Source: Pseudomonas protegens CHA0 (GTDB taxonomy: Bacteria > Pseudomonadota > Gammaproteobacteria > Pseudomonadales > Pseudomonadaceae). Taken from it: 64,000 nucleotides of DNA. Both the position numbers and the translations under genes were made by a program. Position 1 is the first letter of the stretch, and every line of letters starts with the position of its first letter. This document shows positions 8,393 to 18,357 of this stretch, piece by piece. The stretch lies in the NCBI RefSeq assembly GCF_000397205.1, contig NC_021237.1, forward strand, positions 3,721,001-3,785,000, in the 5' to 3' direction. The notes below the pieces were generated by a model. The model searched no databases. It was given only the letters and a program-made list of their open reading frames with translations, and was not told where the DNA came from.

Positions 8393-10242
8393 TGCCCCTG
8401 CGTGCCCTGCTTCTGCGCACCAGCGGCCTGTTGTTCAGCGCCATCGCCTGCTATGCCCAGGCTGCGCCGCAACACGCCGTGACCCTGTACAACGAAGCGC
8501 CGAAATACCCGGCGAACTTCCAGCACTTCGACTTCGTCAATCCCGACGCGCCCAAGGGCGGCACCTTCCGCATGGCCGGCTTCGGCAGCTTCGACAGCCT
8601 CAACCCGTTCATCAGCAAGGGCGTGCCGGAGCTGAACATCGGCCTGGTCTACGACACCCTGATGGCCCAGAGCCTGGATGAGCCGTTCACCGAGTACGGC
8701 CTGGTGGCCAGCAAGATCGAGAAGGCCCCGGACAACAGCTGGGTGCGCTTCTATCTGCGCCCCGAGGCGCGCTTCAACGACGGCCAGCCGATCCACGCCG
8801 AAGACGTGGTGTTCAGCTTCCAGACCCTGATGAGCGCCGGCTCGCCGCTGTACCGCGGCTACTACGCTGACGTCGACCAGGTGATCGCCGAAGACCCGCA
8901 GCGGGTGCTGTTCAAGTTCAAGCACACCAACAACCGCGAGCTGCCGCTGATCCTCGGCCAGCTGACGATCCTGCCCAAGCACTGGTGGCAAAGCCGCGAC
9001 TTTGCCAAGAGCAACCTGGAGATTCCCCTGGGCAGCGGCCCTTACAAGGTCACCGAGGTCAAGGCCGGGCGCTCGATCCGCTACGAGCGGGTCAAGGACT
9101 ATTGGGCCAAGGACCTGCCGGTCAACCGCGGCTTCTACAATTTCGACGTGATCACCAGCGACTACTACCGCGACAACACCGTGGCCCTGGAAGCGCTCAA
9201 GGCCGGCCAGTTCGACTACTGGCTGGAAATGAGCGCGAAGAACTGGGCCAACGCCTACAACATTCCGGCCGTGGCCCAGGGCCGCCTGATCAAGGAGCAG
9301 ATCGCCAACGGCAACCCCACCGGCATGCAGGGTTTTGTCTTCAACACCCGCAGGCCGATGTTCCAGGACGTGCGGGTGCGTCACGCGCTGAGCCTGCTGC
9401 TGGACTTCGAGTGGAGCAACAAGCAGCTGTTCAACGGTGCCTACACCCGCACCCGCAGCTACTTCGAGAACTCGGAAATGGCCGCCACCGGCCTGCCGGG
9501 GCCCGAGGAACTGGCCATCCTCGAACCGCTGCGGGGCAAGATCCCCCCGCAGGTATTCGACCAGGCCTTCTCCCCTTCGGTGTGCGACGGCAGCGGGATG
9601 ATCCGCGCCCAGCAGCGCCAGGCCTACCAGCTGTTGCAGGAAGCCGGCTGGCGCATCGTCGACGACAAGATGGTCGACGCCCAGGGCAAGCCGGTGGTGA
9701 TCGAGTTCCTGCTGGCCCAGACCGAGTTCGAGCGCGTACTGCTGCCGTTCAAGCGCAACCTGGCCGACCTGGGCATCGACCTGGTGATCCGCCGGGTCGA
9801 CGTGTCCCAGTACATCACCCGGGTGCGCTCGCGGGACTTCGACATGATCGTCGGCAGCTTCCCCCAGTCCAACTCCCCGGGTAACGAGCAACGCGAGTTC
9901 TGGATGTCCTCCAGTGCCGACAAGCCCGGCAGCCGCAACTACATCGGCCTCAAGGACCCGGCCATCGACAGCCTGGTGGAAAACCTGATCAACGCCGATT
10001 CCCGCGCCAGCCTGGTGGCCCACGCCAAGGCCCTGGACCGGGTCCTGCAATGGGGCTACTACGTGATTCCCAACTGGCACATCAAGACCTGGCGCGTGGC
10101 CTACTGGGACCATATCGGCCACCCCAAGGTCGCGCCCAAGTACGACATCGGCGTCAACACCTGGTGGATCAAGCCCGGCGCCAAGCCGGCCGTTGAACCG
10201 ACCCCGGACAACCAGGCGGCCCCGGCCGAAGCGGTGTACTGA
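8389..10242 (+). CDS. nppA2: Peptide ABC transporter substrate-binding protein, second copy
   Basis: A 617-residue paralogue of the preceding binding protein. The same blocks recur: [54 protein letters not shown] and [20 protein letters not shown]. The signal peptide ends near [10 protein letters not shown]. It starts at ATG 8389 with a four-base overlap of the previous stop, which implies translational coupling. The two copies diverge clearly outside the shared blocks, so they probably bind different peptides for one shared permease. The C-terminus carries an extra Pro/Ala-rich tail of about 20 residues that the first copy lacks. Confidence 0.88.
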   Translation: MMPLRALLLRTSGLLFSAIACYAQAAPQHAVTLYNEAPKYPANFQHFDFVNPDAPKGGTFRMAGFGSFDSLNPFISKGVPELNIGLVYDTLMAQSLDEPFTEYGLVASKIEKAPDNSWVRFYLRPEARFNDGQPIHAEDVVFSFQTLMSAGSPLYRGYYADVDQVIAEDPQRVLFKFKHTNNRELPLILGQLTILPKHWWQSRDFAKSNLEIPLGSGPYKVTEVKAGRSIRYERVKDYWAKDLPVNRGFYNFDVITSDYYRDNTVALEALKAGQFDYWLEMSAKNWANAYNIPAVAQGRLIKEQIANGNPTGMQGFVFNTRRPMFQDVRVRHALSLLLDFEWSNKQLFNGAYTRTRSYFENSEMAATGLPGPEELAILEPLRGKIPPQVFDQAFSPSVCDGSGMIRAQQRQAYQLLQEAGWRIVDDKMVDAQGKPVVIEFLLAQTEFERVLLPFKRNLADLGIDLVIRRVDVSQYITRVRSRDFDMIVGSFPQSNSPGNEQREFWMSSSADKPGSRNYIGLKDPAIDSLVENLINADSRASLVAHAKALDRVLQWGYYVIPNWHIKTWRVAYWDHIGHPKVAPKYDIGVNTWWIKPGAKPAVEPTPDNQAAPAEAVY

Positions 10243-10244
10243 CC

Positions 10245-11318
10245 ATGCTGGCCTATATCTTTCGCCGCCTGCTGCTGATCATCCCCACGCTGCTGGGCAT
10301 CCTGCTGATCAACTTCGTGATCATCCAGGCCGCACCCGGCGGCCCGGTGGAGCAGATGATCGCCAAGCTCGAAGGCTTCGACGGCGCCACCAGCCGCATC
10401 GCCGGCGGCGGCGCCGAAGTCTCGGTGGCCGGTTCCAGCTACCGCGGCGCCCAGGGCCTGGACCCGGCGCTGATCAAGGAAATCGAGCACATGTACGGCT
10501 TCGACAAGTCGGCGCCGGAACGCCTGTGGATCATGATCAAGAACTACGCCACCCTGGATTTCGGCAACAGCTTCTTCCGTGACGCCAAGGTGGTGGACCT
10601 GATCAAGGAGAAGATGCCGGTGTCCATCTCCCTCGGGTTGTGGAGCACCCTGATCATGTACCTGGTGTCGATCCCCCTGGGGATCGCCAAGGCCACCCGC
10701 CACGGCAGCCACTTCGATGTCTGGACCAGCTCGGCGATCATCGTCGGCTACGCGATCCCGGCTTTCCTGTTCGCCATCCTGCTGATCGTGGTGTTCGCCG
10801 GCGGCAGCTATTTCAACTGGTTCCCCCTGCGCGGCCTGACCTCCAACGACTTCGACCAGCTGAGCTGGGGCGGCAAGATCCTCGACTACTTCTGGCACCT
10901 GGCGCTGCCGGTCACCGCCCTGGTGATCGGCCACTTCGCCACCATGACCCTGCTGACCAAGAACAGCTTCCTCGACGAGATCAACAAGCAGTACGTGGTC
11001 ACCGCCAAGGCCAAGGGCCTGACCCAGCGCCGGGTGCTCTACGGCCATGTGTTCCGCAACGCCATGCTGCTGGTGATCGCCGGCTTCCCCTCGGCCTTCA
11101 TCGGCATCTTCTTCACCGGCTCCCTGCTGGTGGAAGTGATCTTCTCCCTCGACGGCCTGGGCCTGATGAGCTTCGAGGCAGCGATCAACCGCGACTACCC
11201 GGTGGTGTTCGGCACCCTGTTCATCTTCACCCTGCTGGGGCTGGTGGTGAAACTGATCGGCGACCTGACCTACACCCTGGTCGACCCTCGCATCGACTTC
11301 GACAGCCGGGAGCATTGA
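10245..11318 (+). CDS. nppB: Peptide ABC transporter permease, YejB/NppB type
   Basis: Inner-membrane permease, 357 residues, starting two bases after the previous stop. The N-terminus [34 protein letters not shown] is the standard DppB/YejB first membrane segment. A periplasmic insertion follows (about residues 40-100, [15 protein letters not shown]...), typical of YejB and absent from DppB. The EAA loop is [23 protein letters not shown]. It forms the transmembrane channel with the next gene product. Confidence 0.92.
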   Translation: MLAYIFRRLLLIIPTLLGILLINFVIIQAAPGGPVEQMIAKLEGFDGATSRIAGGGAEVSVAGSSYRGAQGLDPALIKEIEHMYGFDKSAPERLWIMIKNYATLDFGNSFFRDAKVVDLIKEKMPVSISLGLWSTLIMYLVSIPLGIAKATRHGSHFDVWTSSAIIVGYAIPAFLFAILLIVVFAGGSYFNWFPLRGLTSNDFDQLSWGGKILDYFWHLALPVTALVIGHFATMTLLTKNSFLDEINKQYVVTAKAKGLTQRRVLYGHVFRNAMLLVIAGFPSAFIGIFFTGSLLVEVIFSLDGLGLMSFEAAINRDYPVVFGTLFIFTLLGLVVKLIGDLTYTLVDPRIDFDSREH

Positions 11319-11319
11319 G

Positions 11320-12339
11320 ATGAACCTGTCCCCCCTCAATCGCCGGCGCTTCGAGCGCTTCAAGGCCAACAAGCGCGGCTGGTGGTCGCTGTGGCTGTTC
11401 CTGGTGCTGTTCGTCCTCAGCCTGGGCGCCGAGCTGATCGCCAACGACAAGCCGCTGGTGGTGCACTACGAAGGCGGCTGGTACTTCCCGGCCCTCAAGC
11501 GCTACCCGGAAACCACCTTCGGCGGCGAATTCCCCCTGGAAGCCAACTACAAGAGCCCCTACATCCGCGAACTGCTGGCGCAGAAGGATGCCTGGGTACT
11601 CTGGGCACCGATCCCCTTCAGCTACCAGAGCATCAACTACGACCTGCGGGTACCGGCCCCGGCGCCGCCCTCGGCGGACAACCTGCTGGGCACCGACGAC
11701 CAGGGCCGCGACGTGCTGGCCCGGGTCATCTACGGGTTCCGGGTGTCGGTGCTGTTCGCCCTGACCCTGACCATTCTCAGCTCCATCATCGGCGTCATCG
11801 CCGGCGCCCTGCAGGGCTTCTACGGCGGCTGGGTGGACCTGGTGGGCCAGCGCTTCCTGGAGATCTGGTCCGGCCTGCCGGTGCTCTACCTGCTGATCAT
11901 CCTCGCCAGCTTCGTGCAGCCCAATTTCTGGTGGCTGCTGGGGATCATGCTGCTGTTCTCCTGGATGAGCCTGGTGGACGTGGTGCGGGCCGAGTTCCTG
12001 CGCGGGCGCAACCTGGAGTACGTGCGCGCGGCCCGGGCCCTGGGCATGCAGAACGGCGCCATCATGTTCCGCCACATCCTGCCCAACGCCATGGTCTCCA
12101 CCATGACCTTCATGCCCTTTATCCTCACCGGCGCCATCGGCACCCTCACCGCCCTGGACTTCCTCGGTTTCGGCCTGCCGCCGGGGGCGCCCTCCCTCGG
12201 CGAGCTGGTGGCCCAGGGCAAGTCCAACCTGCAGGCGCCCTGGCTGGGCATGAGCGCCTTCGCCGTGCTGGCGATCATGCTCAGCCTGCTGGTGTTCATC
12301 GGCGAATCCGCCCGCGATGCCTTCGACCCGAGGAAATGA
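11320..12339 (+). CDS. nppC: Peptide ABC transporter permease, YejE/NppC type
   Basis: Second permease subunit, 339 residues. The N-terminus RRRFERFKANKRGWWSLWLFLVLFVLSLGAELIAN is characteristic of YejE. The BPD_transp_1 domain holds LLGTDDQGRDVLARVIYGFRVSV and the EAA loop EYVRAARALGMQNGAIMFRHILPNAM. It starts one base after the nppB stop and ends one base before the ATPase start, so the operon is tightly packed. Confidence 0.92.
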   Translation: MNLSPLNRRRFERFKANKRGWWSLWLFLVLFVLSLGAELIANDKPLVVHYEGGWYFPALKRYPETTFGGEFPLEANYKSPYIRELLAQKDAWVLWAPIPFSYQSINYDLRVPAPAPPSADNLLGTDDQGRDVLARVIYGFRVSVLFALTLTILSSIIGVIAGALQGFYGGWVDLVGQRFLEIWSGLPVLYLLIILASFVQPNFWWLLGIMLLFSWMSLVDVVRAEFLRGRNLEYVRAARALGMQNGAIMFRHILPNAMVSTMTFMPFILTGAIGTLTALDFLGFGLPPGAPSLGELVAQGKSNLQAPWLGMSAFAVLAIMLSLLVFIGESARDAFDPRK

Positions 12340-12340
12340 C

Positions 12341-13951
12341 ATGACCCAGGACAACCTGATCGAAGTCCGCGACCTGGCAGTGGAGTTCGTCACCGGCGAG
12401 CACCGCCAGCGGGTGGTGCAAGGCGTCAGCTTCGACATCAAGCGCGGCGAGACCCTGGCCCTGGTGGGCGAAAGCGGCTCGGGCAAATCGGTCACCGCCC
12501 ACTCCATCCTGCGGCTGCTGCCCTACCCTCTGGCGCACCACCCCAGCGGCACCATCCAGTATGCCGGGCACGACCTGCTGACCCTGAAAGAAAAGACCAT
12601 CCGCCATATCCGCGGCAACCGCATCGCGATGATCTTCCAGGAGCCCATGACCTCGCTGAACCCGCTGCACAGCATCGAGAAGCAGATCAACGAAGTGCTG
12701 GGCATCCACAAGGGCCTGACCGGCAAGGTCGCCACCCGGCGCACCCTGGAACTGCTGGAGCTGGTGGGCATCCCCGAACCGCACAAGCGTCTCAAGGCCC
12801 TGCCCCACGAGCTTTCCGGCGGCCAGCGGCAACGGGTGATGATCGCCATGGCCCTGGCCAACGAGCCGGAACTGCTGATCGCCGACGAGCCCACCACGGC
12901 CCTGGATGTCACCGTGCAGCTGAAGATCCTCGAGCTGCTCAAGGAACTGCAGGCGCGCCTGGGCATGGCGCTGCTGCTGATCAGCCACGACCTGAACCTG
13001 GTGCGGCGCATTGCCCACCGGGTCTGTGTCATGCAGAAGGGCTGCATCGTCGAACAGGCATCCTGCGAAGATCTGTTCCGCGCGCCGCAGCATCCCTACA
13101 CCCGGGAACTGCTGGCCGCAGAACCCAGCGGCCTGCCGGCGGCCAACGAGATTGGCCCGCCGCTGCTGGAGGTTGACAACCTCAAGGTCTGGTTCCCGAT
13201 CAAGAAAGGCCTGCTGCGCAGCACCGTGGATCACGTCAAGGCAGTGGACGGCATCCACTTCAGCCTCCCCCAGGGCCAGACCCTGGGCATCGTTGGTGAA
13301 AGCGGCTCGGGCAAGTCGACCCTGGGCCTGGCGATCCTGCGCCTGATTGCCAGCCAGGGCGGCATTCGCTTCGAGGGCCAGCAACTGGACAGCCTGACCC
13401 AGCAACAGGTTCGGCCGCTGCGGCGGGAAATGCAGGTGGTGTTCCAGGATCCTTTCGGCAGCCTCAGCCCGCGCATGAGCGTGAGCCAGATCGTCGGCGA
13501 GGGCCTGCGCATCCACAAGATAGGCAGTGAGCAGCAGCAGGAACAGGCCATCATCGAAGCCCTCAAGGAGGTCGGCCTGGACCCGGACACGCGGCACCGC
13601 TACCCCCATGAGTTCTCCGGCGGGCAGCGCCAGCGCATCGCCATCGCCCGGGCCCTGGTGCTCAAGCCGCGGCTGATCCTGCTGGACGAACCGACCTCGG
13701 CCCTGGACCGCACGGTGCAGCGCCAGGTGGTGGAACTGCTGCGCACACTGCAAAGCAAGTACAACCTGACCTACTTGTTCATCAGCCACGACCTGGCGGT
13801 GGTCAAGGCCCTGAGCCACCAGTTGATGGTGATCAAGCACGGCCAGGTGGTGGAACAGGGGGACGCAGGGGGCATCTTCGACGCCCCGCAACACCCTTAC
13901 ACACGGCAACTGCTGGAAGCCGCCTTCCTGGCTCCGGCAAGCGCCGAATAA
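12341..13951 (+). CDS. nppD: Peptide ABC transporter ATP-binding protein with two ATPase domains, YejF/NppD type
   Basis: A 536-residue protein made of two fused ABC ATPase domains that power the importer. Domain 1 has Walker A GESGSGKS, signature LSGGQRQRV and Walker B LLIADEPTTALD. Domain 2 has Walker A GESGSGKST, signature FSGGQRQRI and Walker B LILLDEPTSALD. Each domain ends with the oligopeptide-transporter tail (APQHPYTRELL and APQHPYTRQLL). The ATG at 12341 (MTQDNLIEV) follows the nppC stop directly. The fusion of two ATPases in one chain is normal for YejF. Confidence 0.94.
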   Translation: MTQDNLIEVRDLAVEFVTGEHRQRVVQGVSFDIKRGETLALVGESGSGKSVTAHSILRLLPYPLAHHPSGTIQYAGHDLLTLKEKTIRHIRGNRIAMIFQEPMTSLNPLHSIEKQINEVLGIHKGLTGKVATRRTLELLELVGIPEPHKRLKALPHELSGGQRQRVMIAMALANEPELLIADEPTTALDVTVQLKILELLKELQARLGMALLLISHDLNLVRRIAHRVCVMQKGCIVEQASCEDLFRAPQHPYTRELLAAEPSGLPAANEIGPPLLEVDNLKVWFPIKKGLLRSTVDHVKAVDGIHFSLPQGQTLGIVGESGSGKSTLGLAILRLIASQGGIRFEGQQLDSLTQQQVRPLRREMQVVFQDPFGSLSPRMSVSQIVGEGLRIHKIGSEQQQEQAIIEALKEVGLDPDTRHRYPHEFSGGQRQRIAIARALVLKPRLILLDEPTSALDRTVQRQVVELLRTLQSKYNLTYLFISHDLAVVKALSHQLMVIKHGQVVEQGDAGGIFDAPQHPYTRQLLEAAFLAPASAE

Positions 13952-13973
13952 CCTGAAACAGGAGTAGCAACAT

Positions 13974-14768
13974 ATGGGTTTTCTCGCTGGGAAGCGTGTC
14001 CTGATCGTCGGTGTCGCCAGCAAGCTGTCGATCGCCTCCGGCATCGCTGCCGCCATGCATCGTGAAGGCGCCGAGCTGGCCTTCACTTATCAGAACGAAA
14101 AACTCAAGGGCCGGGTCGAGGAGTTCGCCGCAGGCTGGGGCTCCAGCGCCGAGCTGTGTTTCCCTTGCGATGTGGCCAGTGACGAGCAGATCGCCCAGGT
14201 CTTCACCGCGCTGGGTAAAAAATGGGACGGCCTGGACTGCATCGTCCACTCCGTGGGCTTCGCACCTGGCGACCAGCTCGAAGGCGACTTCACCGATGCC
14301 ACCACCCGCGAGGGCTTTCGCATTGCCCACGACATCAGCGCCTACAGCTTCGTGGCCCTGGCCAAGGCCGGTCGGGAAATGATGAAGGGCCGCAACGGCA
14401 GCCTGCTGACCCTGTCCTACCTGGGCGCCGAACGCACCATGCCCAACTACAACGTGATGGGCATGGCCAAGGCCTCCCTGGAAGCCGGCGTGCGCTACCT
14501 GGCCGGCTCCCTGGGCCCGGAGGGCACCCGGGTCAACGCCGTTTCCGCCGGCCCGATCCGCACCCTGGCCGCCTCGGGGATCAAGAACTTCCGCAAGATG
14601 CTGGCGGCCAACGAAGCGCAAACCCCGCTGCGGCGCAACGTCACCATCGAAGAAGTCGGCAACGCCGGCGCCTTCCTCTGCTCGGACCTGGCCTCGGGCA
14701 TCAGCGGCGAGATCATGTACGTGGACGGGGGGTTCAACACCACCGCCATGGGCAACCTCGACGAGTGA
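13974..14768 (+). CDS. fabI: Enoyl-[acyl-carrier-protein] reductase (NADH)
   Basis: Last reductive step of each fatty-acid elongation cycle and the target of triclosan. It is a short-chain dehydrogenase fold with the FabI-specific nucleotide motif [14 protein letters not shown] and the catalytic pair Tyr159 and Lys166 (YNVMGMAK, Tyr-x6-Lys). The 264-residue length is normal. A good ribosome site (AGGAG) precedes the ATG at 13974, only 22 bases after the ABC ATPase, so it may be co-transcribed. A second, unrelated enoyl reductase (fabV) is present at 50283-51479. Confidence 0.96.
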   Translation: MGFLAGKRVLIVGVASKLSIASGIAAAMHREGAELAFTYQNEKLKGRVEEFAAGWGSSAELCFPCDVASDEQIAQVFTALGKKWDGLDCIVHSVGFAPGDQLEGDFTDATTREGFRIAHDISAYSFVALAKAGREMMKGRNGSLLTLSYLGAERTMPNYNVMGMAKASLEAGVRYLAGSLGPEGTRVNAVSAGPIRTLAASGIKNFRKMLAANEAQTPLRRNVTIEEVGNAGAFLCSDLASGISGEIMYVDGGFNTTAMGNLDE

Positions 14769-14776
14769 TCTGCGGC

Positions 14777-14806
14777 GGTGGCGAGGGGGCTTGCGCCCTC
14801 GCCACC
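14777..14806 (+). terminator. Hairpin after fabI
   Basis: Perfect 11-base arms, GGTGGCGAGGG (14777-14787) and CCCTCGCCACC (14796-14806), enclose an 8-base loop just after the fabI stop. There is no T run behind it, so intrinsic termination is only probable. It could also be a decayed REP element. Confidence 0.5.
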
Positions 14807-14838
14807 CTGCCCCTTCCTGCTCATTGGAAAGGCCAAAC

Positions 14839-15714
14839 ATGAAGCTGTGCTATCTGTTGCTCGCGCTGTTTCTAGCCGGCTGCGACAACACCCAAGATAC
14901 CGCCTCGAATAAAACCCGGAGCAGCGTCGCACGCCTGCACATCTCCTTGGGCACACCGGTTGCCGAGTTCCTGGAAAAGAGCCCGGTGAGCTTTACCGCC
15001 GACTGCCTGGATGCGGTCCACCTATGTTGGTATGAGGCGGATCGTCAGGGAGCACTCCTTGACCTGAGCCTGGCCCAGCCCGAGGGCACGCTTGAACTGG
15101 ATCAGGTGGCCGGGCTGCTGATTGCCGTTGATGGCAATACCTCAAACACCATCCAGGCATTGAACATCGACCTTCGCGAGCTGCCGGACAACAGCACTCA
15201 CAAGGCCAACAAGGCGCTTGTCTATAACCTTCTCAGGACGTTGAAGAACGCTGGATGGCAAAAATACTACTTCCCTTCCGACCCCCGAATAGCCGCTGGC
15301 GAGTTGCACAAGCTGGACTGGAAGGAAAGCCTCCTGGGTACCCAGCCACTCAGCCACCCGCTGTTCGATGCCAACCATGAGATGAGCCTTGAGCAGTGGC
15401 TGGGCAACAACATGTTCTATGACTGGTATCTCTATCACGGCAACTACATTGCGCATGTCCGAGCCCTGCGCTACGACTCGAAAAGCGCCCCCCTGCAAAG
15501 CGCTGTCTACTTGATAAGCCTGAACCTGATGTCCCTGGACACGTTCTGGACCCGCGACTTTGCAGAGGCACAAAGAGCCCAATGGAGGACCCTGTTCCCT
15601 GCGCATTTGAAAGAACGGCTGCAACGTCGCTCAGAAGTTGAAAGCCGGGCCAGGGCGGCCGGGGTCGACATCGAGGAAAGCTATAGCCCACCGCTGATGG
15701 AGCGCGGCCAATAG
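14839..15714 (+). CDS. Orphan lipoprotein of unknown function
   Basis: A 291-residue protein with a clear lipobox (LFLAGC, Cys15). I do not recognise its family. The mature part has two close cysteines (FTADCLDAVHLCWYEADR), which could form a disulphide. It is followed by mixed alpha/beta sequence and a Trp/Tyr-rich region (LEQWLGNNMFYDWYLYHGNYIAHVRALRYD). Codon use is less GC-biased than in fabI, suggesting a variable gene. It lies between the fabI hairpin and a convergent GGDEF gene, with no operon partner. Confidence 0.75.
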   Translation: MKLCYLLLALFLAGCDNTQDTASNKTRSSVARLHISLGTPVAEFLEKSPVSFTADCLDAVHLCWYEADRQGALLDLSLAQPEGTLELDQVAGLLIAVDGNTSNTIQALNIDLRELPDNSTHKANKALVYNLLRTLKNAGWQKYYFPSDPRIAAGELHKLDWKESLLGTQPLSHPLFDANHEMSLEQWLGNNMFYDWYLYHGNYIAHVRALRYDSKSAPLQSAVYLISLNLMSLDTFWTRDFAEAQRAQWRTLFPAHLKERLQRRSEVESRARAAGVDIEESYSPPLMERGQ

Positions 15715-15735
15715 CGCCCTGCCACTGACGCCCTT

Positions 15736-15760
15736 CCCTGCCCCGCGTCACCGGGCAGGG
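15736..15760. terminator. Hairpin between convergent genes
   Basis: CCCTGCCC (15736-15743) pairs with GGGCAGGG (15753-15760) in the 63-base gap between the orphan lipoprotein and the convergent GGDEF gene. It could end transcripts from both sides. No T run is present. Confidence 0.45.
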
Positions 15761-15777
15761 CTTGGCGGCAGTAACCC

Positions 15778-16746
15778 TCAGCGAACCCGCTTGCTCGCCT
15801 GCTTGTGCAGGTACATGGCCTTGTCGGCGTCCGCCAGCAACGCCTCGATGTCGGGATGGCGTCCGGCGTCGTATTCGATCTGGCCGACGCTGAAGCGGAT
15901 GTCATAACCCCGCTTCAAGGTGGCATTGCGCTCGTCGAGAATCTCCCGCAGGCGCGCCATGATCGCCGAAGTCTCGACATGGTCGGCAGCGGTCAGCAGG
16001 GCCACGAACTCATCGCCCCCCAGGCGGCCGATCACGTCGCTCTCGCGAAAGGCGATGCGCAGCACGTCGGCGAAGGTCTTCAGGGCGCCGTCGCCTTCGG
16101 CATGGCCGTAGGTGTCATTGATCTGCTTGAAGTCGTTGAGGTCGAAGAACAGCAGGGTCGCCGGTTTTTCCAGGCGCTTGCACACCCCCAGGGCATGCCG
16201 GGCCAGGGCCTCGAATCCGCGGCGATTGGACAGCAGGGTCAGCTCGTCCATGCTGGCCATCTGCACCGCCGCCAGTTCCTGCTCGGCCATGCGCGCCAGG
16301 TCCCGTAGCAGTGCCCGATCCTCGTCGTCCAGGTCGCGGGGCTTGATGTCGATCAGGCACAGAGTGCCGAGCTTGCTGCCATTGGTCACCGTCAGCGGGC
16401 AACCGGCATAGAAGCGGATGCCCGGCGCACCCACCACCAGCGGGTTGTCGTGGAAGCGTTCGTCCAGGCCGGCGTCGGGCACGGTGAGGATCTGGTCACC
16501 GAGGATCGCGTGGCCACAGAAGGAAATGTCCCGCGAGGTTTCGCTGACGTCGAGCCCCACGCAGGACTTGAACCATTGCCGGTCGGCATCCACCAGGCTG
16601 ACCAGGGCAATGGGCACGTTGAACAGACGCTTGGCCAGCCGGGTCAGGCGGTCGAAACGCTCCTCCGGGGAGGTGTCGAGCACATTCAGCTCCCGCAGGG
16701 TCTGGATTCTCAAGGCCTCATTGTTGGGTTTGCTGGGATACAACAT
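15778..16746 (-). CDS. GAF-domain diguanylate cyclase
   Basis: A 322-residue cytosolic protein. An N-terminal GAF domain (about residues 20-155) has the typical ADRQWFKSCVGLDVSETSRDISFCGHAIL and FYAGCPLTVTNGSKLGTLCLID blocks. The GGDEF domain follows (about 165-320), with an intact GGDEF signature near residues 242-246 (RLGGDEFVALL). It should make c-di-GMP in response to a ligand or redox signal bound by GAF. I see no obvious RxxD inhibitory site next to the signature. The ATG at 16746 has a better ribosome site (GGAG, 7 bases) than the one at 16758. Confidence 0.92.
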   Translation of the reverse strand: MLYPSKPNNEALRIQTLRELNVLDTSPEERFDRLTRLAKRLFNVPIALVSLVDADRQWFKSCVGLDVSETSRDISFCGHAILGDQILTVPDAGLDERFHDNPLVVGAPGIRFYAGCPLTVTNGSKLGTLCLIDIKPRDLDDEDRALLRDLARMAEQELAAVQMASMDELTLLSNRRGFEALARHALGVCKRLEKPATLLFFDLNDFKQINDTYGHAEGDGALKTFADVLRIAFRESDVIGRLGGDEFVALLTAADHVETSAIMARLREILDERNATLKRGYDIRFSVGQIEYDAGRHPDIEALLADADKAMYLHKQASKRVR

Positions 16747-16844
16747 CGCTGACTCCATTCGCGGCTAAGATTCCAAGCGTAGTCCAGAATAACGACGGCT
16801 TATCATCTAAAGCGGCGCGGCAGGAGCCAGTGGGCAGGTGGCCC

Positions 16845-18017
16845 TCACAACCGGGGGGCCAACAGAATCCTCCCGTAGCCAGCCACGAACACGGCAAACG
16901 CCAGGCCCGCCAGCAGCGCTGAAAGACCCAGCCCCAGGCTGCTGAACGGCACCAGCAGGACCCGGCACAGGGCCGCCAGAAACAGCAGCGCAAAGCCACC
17001 GGCCATGGCCCGCGAAGCCTGCAGGGGCCGGCCACTGTGGCCGAGGCTGACCCGCGCCACCATGCCCAGCACCAGCCCGCCCAGGCCACCCACCGCCAGG
17101 GCATGGGTCACCAGGCTCTGGGGTATCGACCAGCCCAGGTGCCAGAGGGCCATGCCCAGGGTTGCCAGGGCCAGCCACCCGTAGGCCAGGTACAGCGACC
17201 AGAGCAGCGGCACCCGCCACACCCCCGGCCGGTGCCAGCGCCACAAGCGCCAGCCTTGCAGCCCCGCCAGCAGGGCGAACAGCGGCGCCAGCCACCCGCG
17301 GGGAGCGTCACCGCCGCCCAGGGCCATGGACAACGCGGCCAGCAGGCTGCCCACCAGCAACACCCGGGTCGGCCAGGGCGATGTCGGCGCCTGGGGGGGC
17401 AGTTGCAGCCCGCGCTGGATGAAGAAGGGAATCACCCGGCCGCCGATCACCGTCATCAGGGTCGCCACCAGCCACAAGGCGCCCAGTTCGCCGCGCCGCT
17501 GCCAGCTGTCCTGGTGTTCCAACAGGCCCCACAGGGTCAGCCCCTGAAACAGCGCCAGCAGCCCCAGGACCAGGACCATGGGGTAGTTCTCGCGCTTGCC
17601 GGCGCACCACAGCTCGCGCCCGATCACCGCCGCCAGCAACGGCATGAACGCCAGTTGCACCACAACGAACAGCGGGCCCGGCAGCGGCAGCCACCAGGCC
17701 AGGCGCCCCGCCAGCCACAGCAGCCACAGCAACAGCAACGGCGTACGGCTCAGGCCCGGGCGGCCGGTCCAGTTGGCCACCGCCGTCAGCAGGAAGCCGG
17801 CAACGATCGCCACGGCAAAGCCGAAGAGCATTTCGTGACGGTGCCAGGCCAGCATCCCGGCCACCGGTTGCAGGCCCGCCAGCGCACCATGCAGCCACAG
17901 GCCCCACCCCACCAGGGCAAGGCAGGCAAAGCCGGCGCCGGCGAGGAAGAACGGGCGGAACCCCAGGCTCCAGAGGGGCTGGCCGGTCCAGCGGTGCCAG
18001 GCTTCAGGCAAAGACAC
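16845..18017 (-). CDS. nnrS: NnrS family haem-copper membrane protein
   Basis: An integral membrane protein of about 390 residues and 12 segments. NnrS proteins bind haem and copper and relieve nitric-oxide and nitrosative stress. Family marks are PLWSLGFRPFFLAGAGFACLALVGWG at the N-terminus, WHRHEMLFGFAVAIVAGFLLTAVANWTG (with the conserved His pair), and THALAVGGLGGLVLGMVARVSLGHSGRPL late in the protein. The preferred start is GTG at 18017, preceded by GGGAGGG at ideal distance. A longer ATG start at 18074 would overlap the ppyR end by 71 bases. It forms an operon with ppyR, preceded by three NorR-like boxes. Confidence 0.88.
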   Translation of the reverse strand: MSLPEAWHRWTGQPLWSLGFRPFFLAGAGFACLALVGWGLWLHGALAGLQPVAGMLAWHRHEMLFGFAVAIVAGFLLTAVANWTGRPGLSRTPLLLLWLLWLAGRLAWWLPLPGPLFVVVQLAFMPLLAAVIGRELWCAGKRENYPMVLVLGLLALFQGLTLWGLLEHQDSWQRRGELGALWLVATLMTVIGGRVIPFFIQRGLQLPPQAPTSPWPTRVLLVGSLLAALSMALGGGDAPRGWLAPLFALLAGLQGWRLWRWHRPGVWRVPLLWSLYLAYGWLALATLGMALWHLGWSIPQSLVTHALAVGGLGGLVLGMVARVSLGHSGRPLQASRAMAGGFALLFLAALCRVLLVPFSSLGLGLSALLAGLAFAVFVAGYGRILLAPRL

Positions 18018-18261
18018 AGGCAGCCCTCCCCTGGCACTGGGCCATGCGCCGCTGGGCCAGCAGGCGCATAACATAACCGATCTTCAATAGGGTCGGCCCG
18101 ATCATCACCAGGCTGTGCATCAGCACCAGGGTGGCGATAGGCAAATGGCCGGAATGGACATAGGCGGCGTACACCCCCAGGCCCAGCAACAGGCTGCCCG
18201 ACCACAGCAGCGCATTGGACAGGTGCAGTACATGCAGCGGCGAATCGAAGTAACGGCTCAT
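18004..18261 (-). CDS. ppyR: Small membrane protein, PpyR-like
   Basis: An 85-residue protein with two hydrophobic segments (NALLWSGSLLLGLGVYAAYV and TLVLMHSLVMIGPTLLKIGYVM). It sits directly upstream of nnrS, overlapping it by 14 bases. The context (small membrane protein plus NnrS) is that of PA2663 (ppyR) and PA2662 in P. aeruginosa, where ppyR was reported to affect psl and pyoverdine expression. The symbol rests on synteny and size. The ATG at 18261 has a GAGGAG ribosome site. Two conserved His residues in the N-terminal part (LHVLHLSN) could hold haem, as in small cytochrome-like membrane proteins; that is inference. Confidence 0.75.
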   Translation of the reverse strand: MSRYFDSPLHVLHLSNALLWSGSLLLGLGVYAAYVHSGHLPIATLVLMHSLVMIGPTLLKIGYVMRLLAQRRMAQCQGRAACVFA

Positions 18262-18357
18262 GTCGACAACTCCTCGAACACACAATGGCATGACTGGCCC
18301 TTCACGTTTCATGCCAGCGCGCAGAGCCCATAAAACCGGGCCCCTGCCACCTCAAGA

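Noticed and set aside
18345..18349. Sigma-54 promoter (TGGCA) before ppyR
   Set aside because: The -12 element reads GGT rather than TGC and it lies only about ten bases from the first NorR-like box, closer than is usual. I kept the boxes but not the promoter.
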